Below, in pieces: positions 37,002 through 47,915 of a stretch of DNA of 64,000 bases. Position 1 is the first letter of the stretch; each line of letters begins with the position of its first letter. Origin of the DNA: Astragalus membranaceus (Eukaryota; Streptophyta; Magnoliopsida; Fabales; Fabaceae); assembly GCA_039519185.1 (NCBI GenBank), contig CM076851.1:32905799-32969798 (forward strand), in the 5' to 3' direction. The notes under the pieces were generated by a model, which saw only the letters and a program-made list of their open reading frames with translations, had not been told where the DNA came from and searched no databases. The position numbers and the translations under genes were made by a program.

Positions 37002-38415
37002 GAAGAAGGAGAGCGGAAAACACCGTACCTTGGATTTCTTAGAGGGACGAGGGGTGTCTTCTGCCACCACAGTAGCGCTCTTGGCTGCTGGCTGCGAAAG
37101 AGAGTCTGTTGGAGCATGCCGAGCAGACGATCGCCTGAAGGCAATAGGAGCATCATCATCGTCTTCTTCCACATTACGATCTGCAGAAGACCCTGCAGGT
37201 AGAGGGAGGACGAGGATGAGATAAGAGGAAAAGCAGGGGGATGAAATAACGAGTGTACTACGGAGAACATAAGACATACCTACGACTGGTTGGTGTTAGA
37301 CTTGAGAGTCTATAAAAGTAACCTTAGAGGGGGGGGTGAATAAGGTTATAGGTGATTAATGGATTCTTTTTCAATTTAAAAAACTTTTTCGATATTGGTT
37401 TGGATTAAATGCGGAATAATAATATTTGACCAATATAGAAGGAGTAGAATGAGATGATGGACAGATTAATATTGTATACAGCAATAAAATAGATAATAAG
37501 AAGAAAGATTACAATATGATATATTTGCACAGTTATATTGAGAATTTGATAATATAAGCAGTTATGATAATATCAATATTATAAGCAAATAAAGTGCAAA
37601 ATATAAAGAGATAGGGAAGAGAGAGAGACACAGCAATTTAGCGAGGTTCGGGATAAAACCCCTACGTCCTCGGCCTTAGGCTTTTCAACCCTTGGACTTA
37701 GTAACCACTATATTGAAGAGAGTTTGATACAAACAGTCGACCCCAATATAAGTGAATCTCAATTCCCCTGAATTGAGAACCTAAGCACTCTTGCTAAGGA
37801 TTTCTAAACCAACTCAATAACCCTATTGAGAGACCCAAGTACACAGCCCAGGATTTCAAAAACACCAACTCAATCACCTGATTGAGAGACCCAAGTACAA
37901 AGCCCAGGATTTCAAAAAACACCTACTCAATCACCTGATTGAGAGACCCAAGTACAAAGCCCAGGATTTCAAAAACACCTTGAAATAAAATAAATTACAC
38001 AATAGAGTTCTATGATCCAATCACTTCAGAGAATGAGTCAGTTTAGAAACTGAGAGAGATGAGTGATCTTAGGATATTATGGATGCTCTATAAGATGAGG
38101 GATGATCTTGCTTTTGCAACCACTTCAAAATTGATATAACAATAGAAGTTGAGGTTGCTTGAAAGCTTTAAAAAAATTATAGATATGATTTTGAAAAACA
38201 AAGCTTTTTGAAAAACAAGATTCAAAACAGTTGGAGCACAGGATCTCAGATTTAGATCTATAAACAGCTTTTGAAAAAAGATATAACAATTTAAAATCAA
38301 AAGCTTATAAAAAAATAAAACAATGAAGAGTAATAGATCTATAGAGATTCGAATATGAGAGAGTAGAGAAGAAAATGTGAGAATCGGTGTTGGCATGAAA
38401 GTGAAGCTCAACCGG

Positions 38416-38425
38416 GTATTTATAG
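38416..38425 (-). promoter_or_regulatory. SIRE LTR TATA box
   Basis: The minus strand reads GCCTATAAATACCC here, and at 45621-45630 in the other LTR. It lies directly downstream of the AATCGATT array, so the array occupies the usual enhancer position of U3. Confidence 0.65.
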
Positions 38426-38465
38426 GCTTAGGCACCGTTGAAATTTTTTGAAAAGCATTTAATAT

Positions 38466-38836
38466 AGGTGAAGAATCGATTCATTGATCAAGTTAAAATG
38501 TGAAGGAATCGATTCATTGCCTTTAAAAAATAAAAGAATCGATTCATTGTTTCTTTAGAAATAGGTGAGAATCGATTTTCAGGACATCCTGAATAAGGTA
38601 GGAATCGATTCTTACTTTGTTTAAAATGAGGAGGAATCGATTCATAGCCTATAGGATTGCTTGAAAATCGATTTCATAGTCTTTTGAAATAGAAGGAAAT
38701 CGATTCTTACCTTTGGCTTGAGAATATGTAGAAATCGATTACATGCTTCAAACATAGGATAAGGAAATCGATTCTTGGCCTATAGGTGAGCCTAAAATCG
38801 ATTTCATAGCCTATATAAATCATATAAATCGATTTC
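38466..38836 (-). repeat. Array of twelve ATCGATT motifs in U3
   Basis: ATCGATT-type motifs, mostly GAATCGATTC or AAATCGATTT, occur twelve times in about 370 bp at roughly 30-bp spacing. Surrounding sequence is more variable. The same array is in the second LTR at about 45673-46040. Confidence 0.9.
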
Positions 38837-39226
38837 ATAGCCATTGGAACAAAATAGAAAATGATTTTTGATTTCCACAAAATCGTTTTTAGGTTTAGGT
38901 GCCACCTTATGCATGCATGCAATTTTGTGAAATATTTTTTTTCAAAACTATTTTTATGCATCATGCATGTTTTGAAAAGTCATCTCTCTCAATAGCTAAA
39001 GTGCCACACACTTTAGGTGATAGGACCTTTACATAGAGTCCTAAAAAAGGCTTAGACACAAAATAGGGTTTTGAACTTCTTATGATGCTTCTTCTTCAAG
39101 CTTCTCTTTTTTTGTGTCTTCTTCTCTTTAAATTAGGTCCTGCACTTTGCTCAACTTGAAACATTAGTAGATATGATGTAATTTGTTATCATACAAAATA
39201 AGGACTGTTTTACCCTTGGTTCAACA

Positions 39227-39436
39227 AACTCCCCCTTTTTGATGATAACAAATTACATTATGCATAGGGATTAAAAAACTTAAAAAAGGCTCCCCCTAAG
39301 CATATGCATAACAATAATAATACCACATATAACATGAGCATAATATTTATATTTTCTCCCCATATATAACATGCATAATAATATTCTCTCCCCCTTTGTT
39401 TTCATCAAAAAGGAGGTGGGGTGAATACAAACAAAA
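39227..39436 (-). other. SIRE polypurine tract and 3' untranslated region
   Basis: The minus strand reads ATCATCAAAAAGGGGGAGTT directly before the 3' LTR. This is the plus-strand primer tract typical of the SIRE lineage. The rest to the pol stop is AT-rich noncoding DNA. Confidence 0.8.
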
Positions 39437-42400
39437 TCATAAACTAGCATAGTCAAGCATCCCTAGCTCTCTACGGATTTTACAAAAAGGAGCTTCGGCG
39501 AGGGGTTTAGTGAAGATATCTGCTAGTTGGTCATCAGTGCCTACAAATTTCAATGCAATGCTCCCCCTAGACACATGATCTCTAATAAAATGATGTCTAA
39601 TGTCAATATGTTTAGTGCGAGAGTGTTGTATAGGGTTCTTAGCAATATTAATAGCACTTGTATTATCACACAAAACAGGCACATTTTCATCCACAGAACT
39701 TGTGCGACGCAGTTTCCAACAGCCACATATTCAGCTTCAGCTGTGGATAAAGCAACACTGTTCTGCTTCTTACTAGACCAGGAGGTCAAACAAGGACCAA
39801 GAAAATGACAAGTTCCACTAGTACTTTTTCTATCAAGAGTGCAACCTGCAAAATCAGCATCAGAAAAACCAACTAATTCAAACGTACTCGATTTCGGGTA
39901 CCACAAACCAAAGTCTATGGTCCCTTTAACATACCTAAGAATCCGTTTTATAGCTTTTAAATGTGATTCTTTTGGGCATGCTTGAAATCGAGCACACAAG
40001 CATACAGCAAACATAATATCAGGTCGAGATGCAGTTAAGTATAAGAGACTACCTATCATACCTCGATACATAGTTTCATTTACCGGTTTACCTTGCTCAT
40101 CCTTATCTAGTTTAGTTGCTGTTGCCATAGGAGTGCTGATTTCTTTTGCGTCATTCATGTTATATTTCTTCAGCAATTCCTTTGAGAACTTTGTTTGGGA
40201 TATGAAGATTCCTTCATTTGATTGTTTCACTTGAAGTCCCAAGAAAAAGTTAAGTTCTCCCATCATACTCATTTCAAATTCACTAGTCATCATCTCAGAA
40301 AATTCCTTGCACAAATCATCATTAGTAGATCCAAAGATAATATCATCAACATAGATTTGAACTACTATGATATGTTTGCCCTTGGTTTTAAGGAATAAGG
40401 TAGAATCAATCTTACCCTTTTGGAAACCATTGGCAATTAAATGTTTGCTTAATCTCTCATACCAAGCTCTTGGGGCTTGTTTCAATCCATAGAGGGCTTT
40501 GTCAAGTTTAAAGACGTGATCGGGATTTTTAAAATCTTCAAAACCAGGGGGTTGTTTTACAAAAACTTCTTCTTCTAGGAAACCATTTAGGAAGGCACTT
40601 TTGACATCCATTTGGTGTAGTTTGAAATCCATGTAGGAGGCAAATGCCAAAATTATCCTAATGGACTCCAATCTAGCCACAGGAGCAAAAGTTTCTTCAA
40701 AATCTACCCCTTCGATTTGATTAAAACCTTGAACTACTAGACGACTTTTGTTTAATAAAATTGTTCCATTTTCGTCAAGTTTGTTGCGAAAAACCCATTT
40801 AGTTCCTATGATGGTCCGATCGACCGGTTTTTCAACTAAGTGCCAGACTTTATTTCTTTCAAATTGTTCAAGTTCTTTTTGCATTGACAAAACCCACTCT
40901 GGATCAATTAAAGCTTCCTTGATATTATTTGGAACTATTTGAGAGACAAAAGCACTATGAAAGCATAAAAGATTAAGAGAAGAGCGAGTTGTTACCCCCT
41001 TTGATGGACTACCAATAATTTGCTCCATGGGATGATCTCGAACTGATTTCCATGTTTTGGGCAGATCATCGTGTGTTCTTCCATGGAGATGATTATCAAT
41101 GTCTTGGGGCTCTTGTTCCACTAAAACTTCTTCTTGAGGTTCAGCTTCCTCCTCGGCTTCTTCTACACTTTCACTGTTAGTTTCAGGTGATCTATTTTTG
41201 ATCACTTCAATCACTTCATCCTCATCATTAGCAGCTTTCTTATCAAAAGGGTTAGTTTCATCAAAAGAAACATGAATAGATTCTTGCATAGTTTTATCAA
41301 TTTTATTGTAAACGATATAAGCTCTACTATGATTTGAATAACCCATAAAAATACCTTCAGTTGATTTAGCATCAAACTTACCCAACTTGTCCTTTGTATT
41401 AAGAATGAAGCACTTACTTCCAAAGACTTTGAAGTATGAAATGTTTGGAGCTCTACCATTCCACAGCTCATATGGTGTTTTGTTGAGAGATGGCCTTAAG
41501 TATACACGGTTTAGCACATGACACGCTGTATCCACTGCATGACCCCAGAAATATTTGGGAAGGTTGTGCTCATTCAGCATTGTCCTGCCCATCTCTTGTA
41601 TAGTTCTGTTCTTTCTTTCAACTACACCATTTTGTTGAGGAGTTCTTGGAGCTGAAAAGTTATGATGAATGCCATACTTTTCACACCACGTCTTGAATGA
41701 TGAATTTTCGTACTCTCCTCCATGATCGCTTCTAATTTCTTTGATGGCTAAGTTTTTCTCATTTTGTAGCTTTCTGCACAACTTAGCAAACTCGTTAAAA
41801 GCATCACTTTTATTTGCAAGTAGGATAACCCAAGTATATCTAGAAAAATCATCAACAATAACAAAGACATACTTGGACCCTCCTAAACTTACGACATCAA
41901 TTTCACCAAACAAATCAAGATGTAGCAGTTCAAGCACTTTTTTGGTGGAAATAACAGGTTTTGATTTAAAAGAGGTTTTGTGCATTTTACCAAGTTGACA
42001 TGCATCACATAATTGGCCTTTTTCATATTTCAATTTAGGTAGACCTCTAACATGCTCATTCTTACTTAACTTAGATAGATGTTCTACACTAGCATGTCCT
42101 AAGCGTCTATGCCACAAATCCACATCATCAATCAAGGTAGGCATACATACTATCTCATCACTTACATTATCAAAATCAACATAGTATACATTGTTTTCTC
42201 GAAAGCCAGTAATGTAGAGTTTAGAAGTCATATGGGTGATAACACATTTATCAACAGAAAAGTGCACATCAAAATCATTATCGCATAGTTACTAACACTT
42301 AGTAAGTTAAATTTAACGCCATCAACTAATAAAGCATCTTTAATTTTAATTGTGTTTTCCTTACCCACACAACCTTTACCTATTACTTGAGCAGATTCAT

Positions 42401-42536
42401 TGTTGGCAAACTTTACAGATCCACTAGCTTTGTTGCTCAATTTTAGAAACAGTGAAGCATCACCAGTCATATGCCTTGAGCAACCACTATCAACCATCCA
42501 CACATTTTTCTTTTTAGCTGAGGGACCAACCTGCAA
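39437..42536 (-). pseudogene. SIRE pol: protease, integrase, RT, RNase H (two breaks)
   Basis: Protease: WMVDSGCSRHMTGD near 42490. A small frameshift near 42280 follows LLSVS. Integrase: WHRRLGHASVEHL, CDACQLGK, LDLFGEIDVV, RSDHGGEYENSSF and NGVVERKNRTIQE. RT: QMDVKSAFLNGFLEEEVFV and YVDDIIFGS. RNase H: GFSDADFAGCTLDRKSTSG and STAEAEYVAVGN. After VLWMK the frame shifts (about 39700) and some coding sequence is missing before NVPVLCDNTSAINIAKNP. The tail DQLADIFTKPLAEAPF is intact to the stop at 39437. Because the LTRs are almost identical, the copy either inserted already defective or was damaged recently. Confidence 0.9.
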
Positions 42537-42552
42537 AAGAATTGTTTAACAC

Positions 42553-44427
42553 CTAGCACGAGGTACCCTTTTTGTTGGGTCCTTGGGAGTTAGTCATCAA
42601 GGGGTTTGCTTTCACAATCCACCTTGGTTTCTTCCAAACAGGTACAAGGGTTCCAAGCTCACATATTTTACGGATAGGGCATGAAGAAGAGCTATGGTTT
42701 CCCTTTTGGCAATATGTGCATTTGAAGATAGTAGGTTTATGATTAGAAGTAGAAGCTACAAAGGTGATATTTTTGTTTGAGCTGGAGGTGGTGGAATTTC
42801 CTTGGTACCCAATACCTGTCCTATCAACATATTGATGTTGAGAGTGAAGCAACTGAGTCAAGGTCTTTTCACCAACCTCAAACTTTTTCAAAGACTCTTT
42901 CAAAAATTCATTTTCAACCTTGACTTTTTCAAAATTTTGTTTAAGCTCAAGAAATTCAAGGTTGAAAGGTTTTGTTTTATGTAGCTCATTCTTCAATTTA
43001 ACTACCTCATTTTCAAGTGTCTCGATTTGAGTGGACAAGCTTTTGTTGCTCTTTGTTAATTTCTTAGATTTTAACAAAAGAGTTTCATGTTCAAAATAAA
43101 GAGCCTCAAAAGCTTCACTCAGATCGTGACTACTATAGTCATTATCAATTATATCATCATGCATAGAGGAGGTAGATGAACTAGAAAAGTTAAGGCTTAC
43201 CTTTGATGTATCATTTGCCATGCTGCAGACAGCATTGTCGGTCTGCTCATCTTCTTCTGATTCACCATCAGTGCTGAGATTGTCCCATGTTGCTTCAGGT
43301 GTGTTCTTTGCCATGAGGCAGACAGCATTTGCAACTTCTTCTTCTTCGGTCTCACTTTCAGTTTCTGTATTGTCCCATGTTGCTTTCATTGCTTTCTTTT
43401 GCTTAGATTTCAGCTTGTAACAGTTTTCTTTGATGTGACCGGGTTTGTTGCATTCGAAACATCTTGGTTGATCATTCTTTTTCTCATACCTGTCTTCTTT
43501 GTTGTACCCGGACTTCTTTGAAAAGTCACCCTTTCCAAACTTTTTGAATCTCATAAATTTTTTGAAATTTTTGGCAAGCATAGCCATATCTTCATCATCG
43601 GTTTCTTCTTCAGATTCAACCTCTTTCCTTGCTACTTTAGAAGTTTTAGCAGCAAGGGCAAGAGATTTCTTCTCTTTTACAGTTTCTTTTTCTTGATTCT
43701 TTTTGGCAGCCAGAACTACCTCAAATGCTAGCAATGATCCAATAAGGTCTTCTTGAGGTAAAGTGCCAATGTCTTTGGCTTCGGTTATAGCACAAGTCTT
43801 AGGGAAGAAATCACCAGTTAAGGATTCAAGGATCTTTCCATTCAAATCCTTGTTGGTGTATTTCTTTCCTAAGGCCCTCAAGTTGTTTACAATTAAATTT
43901 AATCTCTGATGCATTGCTGCGACAGACTCACCTTCTTTCATTTTAAAACTTTCATATTCAGAGGTGAGAATTCTAATTTTAGTATCTTTTACCTGGCTTG
44001 TCCCGACATGAGTGGCTTGAAGGCAGTCCCAGATTTCCTTTGCACTTTGACACCCTTTTACTCTACCATATTCTTCTTCACAGAGTGATAGATGAAGGAT
44101 ATTCATGGCCTTTGCATTTAGGGATATCTTGTCAAGCTCAGATTTTCTTAACTCACTCAGGTCGATGGTGTAGATGTCTTCCACCGGTACTTCTTCAGCT
44201 TTGCCGGTGGCTTGAATTTTTGAAGTGTCACCATCAGTATTACCTGGTTTTGTGATCTTGATCTTCATTGGGATTAGAGGACCATCTACTATGATTCTCC
44301 ATAGAGTGAAGTCAATTGCCTGCACATGACATTTCATACGACTACTCCAGTAATCATAGTTAGTACCATCAAATAGAGGAGGCCTATTAGAAGACATTCC
44401 TTCTTTCATGAATGAACCCATAATCAC
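42553..44427 (-). CDS. SIRE gag
   Basis: A 624-residue open frame. The N-terminal SIRE-type gag domain (RPPLFDGTNYDYW, then EIWDCLQATHVGTSQVKD) is followed by a basic region and a zinc knuckle CFECNKPGHIKENC near 43450. Then come acidic low-complexity segments, a long coiled-coil-like stretch (about residues 440-520) and a second knuckle-like CTYCQKGNHSSSSC. It would form the particle shell and bind RNA. It ends NKKGTSC; a stop separates it from the protease frame starting near 42536. Uninterrupted reading suggests a recently active lineage. Confidence 0.9.
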   Translation of the reverse strand: MIMGSFMKEGMSSNRPPLFDGTNYDYWSSRMKCHVQAIDFTLWRIIVDGPLIPMKIKITKPGNTDGDTSKIQATGKAEEVPVEDIYTIDLSELRKSELDKISLNAKAMNILHLSLCEEEYGRVKGCQSAKEIWDCLQATHVGTSQVKDTKIRILTSEYESFKMKEGESVAAMHQRLNLIVNNLRALGKKYTNKDLNGKILESLTGDFFPKTCAITEAKDIGTLPQEDLIGSLLAFEVVLAAKKNQEKETVKEKKSLALAAKTSKVARKEVESEEETDDEDMAMLAKNFKKFMRFKKFGKGDFSKKSGYNKEDRYEKKNDQPRCFECNKPGHIKENCYKLKSKQKKAMKATWDNTETESETEEEEVANAVCLMAKNTPEATWDNLSTDGESEEDEQTDNAVCSMANDTSKVSLNFSSSSTSSMHDDIIDNDYSSHDLSEAFEALYFEHETLLLKSKKLTKSNKSLSTQIETLENEVVKLKNELHKTKPFNLEFLELKQNFEKVKVENEFLKESLKKFEVGEKTLTQLLHSQHQYVDRTGIGYQGNSTTSSSNKNITFVASTSNHKPTIFKCTYCQKGNHSSSSCPIRKICELGTLVPVWKKPRWIVKANPLMTNSQGPNKKGTSC

Positions 44428-44484
44428 AGATATATAACAGGATTAATTTAAATTGCGAGATGTAAAGCTCTAAAGCAATTACTA

Positions 44485-44496
44485 GCTCTGATACCA
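44485..44496 (-). other. SIRE primer-binding site
   Basis: TGGTATCAGAGC on the minus strand, two bases after the 5' LTR, is complementary to the 3' end of plant initiator tRNA-Met. Confidence 0.92.
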
Positions 44497-44498
44497 CT

Positions 44499-46432
44499 TG
44501 TTAGACTTGAGAGTCTATAAAAGTAACCTTAGAGGGGGGGGTGAATAAGGTTATAGGTGATTAATGGATTCTTTTTCAATTTAAAAAACTTTTTCGATAT
44601 TGGTTTGGATTAAATGCGGAATAATAATATTTGACCAATATAGAAGGAGTAGAATGAGATGATGGACAGATTAATATTGTATACAGCAATAAAATAGATA
44701 ATAAGAAGAAAGATTACAATATGATATATTTGCACAGTTATATTGAGAATTTGATAATATAAGCAGTTATGATAATATCAATATTATAAGCAAATAAAGT
44801 GCAAAATATAAAGAGATAGGGAAGAGAGAGAGACACAGCAATTTAGCGAGGTTCGGGATAAAACCCCTACGTCCTCGGCCTTAGGCTTTTCAACCCTTGG
44901 ACTTAGTAACCACTATATTGAAGAGAGTTTGATACAAACAGTCGACCCCAATATAAGTGAATCTCAATTCCCCTGAATTGAGAACCTAAGCACTCTTGCT
45001 AAGGATTTCTAAACCAACTCAATAATCCTATTGAGAGACCCAAGTACACAGCCCAGGATTTCAAAAACACCAACTCAATCACCTGATTGAGAGACCCAAG
45101 TACAAAGCCCAGGATTTCAAAAAACACCTACTCAATCACCTGATTGAGAGACCCAAGTACAAAGCCCAGGATTTCAAAAACACCTTGAAATAAAATAAAT
45201 TACACAATAGAGTTCTATGATCCAATCACTTCAGAGAATGAGTCAGTTTAGAAACTGAGAGAGATGAGTGATCTTAGGATATTATGGATGCTCTATAAGA
45301 TGAGGGATGATCTTGCTTTTGCAACCACTTCAAAATTGATATAACAATAGAAGTTGAGGTTGCTTGAAAGCTTTAAAAAAATTATAGATATGATTTTGAA
45401 AAACAAAGCTTTTTGAAAAACAAGATTCAAAACAGTTGGAGCACAGGATCTCAGATTTAGATCTATAAACAGCTTTTGAAAAAAGATATAACAATTTAAA
45501 ATCAAAAGCTTATAAAAAAATAAAACAATGAAGAGTAATAGATCTATAGAGATTCGAATATGAGAGAGTAGAGAAGAAAATGTGAGAATCGGTGTTGGCA
45601 TGAAAGTGAAGCTCAACCGGGTATTTATAGGCTTAGGCACCGTTGAAATTTTTTGAAAAGCATTTAATATAGGTGAAGAATCGATTCATTGATCAAGTTA
45701 AAATGTGAAGGAATCGATTCATTGCCTTTAAAAAATAAAAGAATCGATTCATTGTTTCTTTAGAAATAGGTGAGAATCGATTTTCAGGACATCCTGAATA
45801 AGGTAGGAATCGATTCTTACTTTGTTTAAAATGAGGAGGAATCGATTCATAGCCTATAGGATTGCTTGAAAATCGATTTCATAGTCTTTTGAAATAGAAG
45901 GAAATCGATTCTTACCTTTGGCTTGAGAATATGTAGAAATCGATTACATGCTTCAAACATAGGATAAGGAAATCGATTCTTGGCCTATAGGTGAGCCTAA
46001 AATCGATTTCATAGCCTATATAAATCATATAAATCGATTTCATAGCCATTGGAACAAAATAGAAAATGATTTTTGATTTCCACAAAATCGTTTTTAGGTT
46101 TAGGTGCCACCTTATGCATGCATGCAATTTTGTGAAATATTTTTTTTCAAAACTATTTTTATGCATCATGCATGTTTTGAAAAGTCATCTCTCTCAATAG
46201 CTAAAGTGCCACACACTTTAGGTGATAGGACCTTTACATAGAGTCCTAAAAAAGGCTTAGACACAAAATAGGGTTTTGAACTTCTTATGATGCTTCTTCT
46301 TCAAGCTTCTCCTTTTTTTGTGTCTTCTTCTCTTTAAATTAGGTCCTGCACTTTGCTCAACTTGAAACATTAGTAGATATGATGTAATTTGTTATCATAC
46401 AAAATAAGGACTGTTTTACCCTTGGTTCAACA
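44499..46432 (-). repeat. SIRE 5' LTR (element sense)
   Basis: Nearly identical to 37294-39226, with the same TATA box, ATCGATT array and tandem units. GTTGG follows at 46433. Confidence 0.93.
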
Positions 46433-47619
46433 GTTGGGACCGAGTGGATGGCCGCCGAGTGGAAGTTGGAGGCCTTGGTGTTTTCTCGACAGAAGAAGGA
46501 ACGGAGTTGGTGCTGGCTGGTGCTGAAGAGGGGGCTGAAGCTGTGCGAGGACGACCGAGGTACTTGGAAAGATAATCGTCAAGCGTCCGAGGGAGAACTA
46601 GGTCTTTAACACCCAGCCACCAATTAGTAAAGGCACTGGTCTCCCCCGGGCATACCTCGTAGTGTGCCCACACGCTCACAGTAACCTTGTAGTAATTGCC
46701 AGTGATCATCTTACATACCTGGCTATTTGTCAAACCTTCCCGACGGCGAGAATCACTCAAGAACCGGTAAGGCGGAGGGACATGCTGCATCGGCCCAAAT
46801 TGCTTACAGACAAAGTTGGGATAATAGTACTCTGCGAGAGCCTTACTGTAACGGGAGGTAGCCAAGTAACCAATCGGAAGGTCCCTGGCCACCAGGGCGG
46901 ACCGCCAGTTGTCACGAGCAGTACTGCGCTATGTGAGGGGGAGTTGGTCTTCTTTTTTCTGAGGAGAAAAAATCCAAGAAGGACCGTACCTTTTGTTCAA
47001 CAATGGGCACCATGTCATATCAGCAGAATTCATCTTAAAAAGCTCATTCATAAATTGAGCCTCAGTCAGCCTATGATAAGGGGTGGCCGAGAGTTGGGGG
47101 CCCAGACATTTATTAGTTGGCGACTTGGGGATAGTCAATCCAACTGAAAGAATGTGAGGAAAATAGAGGGTGGCCCACAGCTGAAGAAACCACATGGGAC
47201 CTTGAATTATGGGGGATGGCGAAGGTAGAAAGAGCGATCATGTCACGAACTCCCCATGCTTTCCAGGCATCTTTCTTGACAGGATGAATCCTGTCGAACT
47301 AGGCGTGGTAGTCTTCGGTGGGTTTGGCCCAACCCCTGGTTTCTGACACCTTGGCGTCAACTGTGAACCAATTTTGGGTGACTGATATGGCGAGACAAGC
47401 CGAAGCGTGGAAGGTTCGTTTGAAGGCATCGAAGCCTTCGCGGACAGCAGAAGTGGTAGGCCTCACTGTAACACCGCCTGAGACGGCAGCAAGGGTATCT
47501 TGTGGTGAAACCTCAGAAGGAGTATTCGCCGAAGATGGACCAGAGGAGGAAGAACTCGGTTGGTTGTCATCTCCGCCATATCTGTGTTCACGATTTTGAG
47601 AGTCTGAGTTTGAAGACAT

Positions 47620-47915
47620 GGTGGAAAGAAGTGGCGATAGCAATGGAGAGAAAGGGTTCTGGTTCGTCAAGGAAGAAACTAAAAGAGCGAGACGTTTCAA
47701 GAAAAGTGAACAGTCATACGTGACTATAGCTATTTATGGTTTCCACAAATCTTGGGAACCGTTGCGCCGCCCTATTATCCCGCGCAAAGGAAAACGCCAA
47801 GTGTCATGGAACGAAAGGTTAGTCACTTCAAACGGTCACGTCAAGTCATATCAAGGGTTTTTGCTCTATTAGTCACGTCCTCACGGCCATACGACATCAC
47901 AAAAAGGAGGGAAAT
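47620..47915. other. RT1 polypurine tract and upstream region of the antisense gene
   Basis: CAAAAAGGAGGGAAAT (47900-47915) directly precedes the 3' LTR and is the RT1 polypurine tract. Read on the minus strand, the same 300 bp precede the antisense gene, so any promoter for it must lie here or in the LTR. An alternative upstream ATG is at 47700. No clear TATA box is seen. Confidence 0.6.

Larger units (their letters stand above)
37294..39226 (-). repeat. SIRE 3' LTR (element sense)
   Basis: It runs TGTTAGACTTGAG...GGTTCAACA on the plus strand. It contains three roughly 58-bp tandem units at about 37805-37981 (CCTGATTGAGAGACCCAAGT), the AATCGATT array (38466-38836) and a TATA box. Confidence 0.93.
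37294..46432 (-). mobile_element. SIRE-type Ty1/copia retrotransposon
   Basis: It has LTRs of 1,933 and 1,934 bp, a target duplication GTTGG (37289-37293, 46433-46437), an initiator-methionine tRNA primer-binding site, a polypurine tract and the copia domain order gag-PR-IN-RT-RH, all on the minus strand. The gag sequence (PPLFDGTNYDYWSSRMKCH) and the AAAAAGGGGGAG tract fit the SIRE/Maximus lineage. Only a few differences separate the LTRs by eye (for example at 37820 versus 45025). No envelope-like ORF is seen between RH and the 3' LTR. Confidence 0.93.
35064..47619 (-). pseudogene. Antisense plant mobile domain (PMD) gene of RT1, with introns, interrupted by CACTA and SIRE
   Basis: On the minus strand a gene runs from ATG 47619 (MSSNSDSQNREHRYGG) to a stop at 35064, convergent with pol (about 80 bp apart). 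PMD-like segments include GPMWFLQLWATLYFPHIL and, near 46835-46770, YYYPNFVCKQFGPMQHVPPP. A Pro/Ser-rich part and a Gln/Glu-rich helical C-terminus follow. Introns fit splice signals: 37279-37193 (GTATGT...CTGCAG) and 37028-35902 (GTACGG...CTGTAG), the latter holding the CACTA insert; exon phase across the second is not perfect. In-frame TAG stops near 47284 and 46930, a frameshift near 47220, and the SIRE insertion at 37293 disable it. Extra antisense ORFs are known in Tat elements; the protein's role is unknown. Confidence 0.7.

Noticed and set aside
38466..38836. CRISPR-like array of regularly spaced short repeats
   Set aside because: This is plant nuclear DNA, the repeats are 7-10 bp palindromes inside both LTRs of a copia element, and no cas genes exist.
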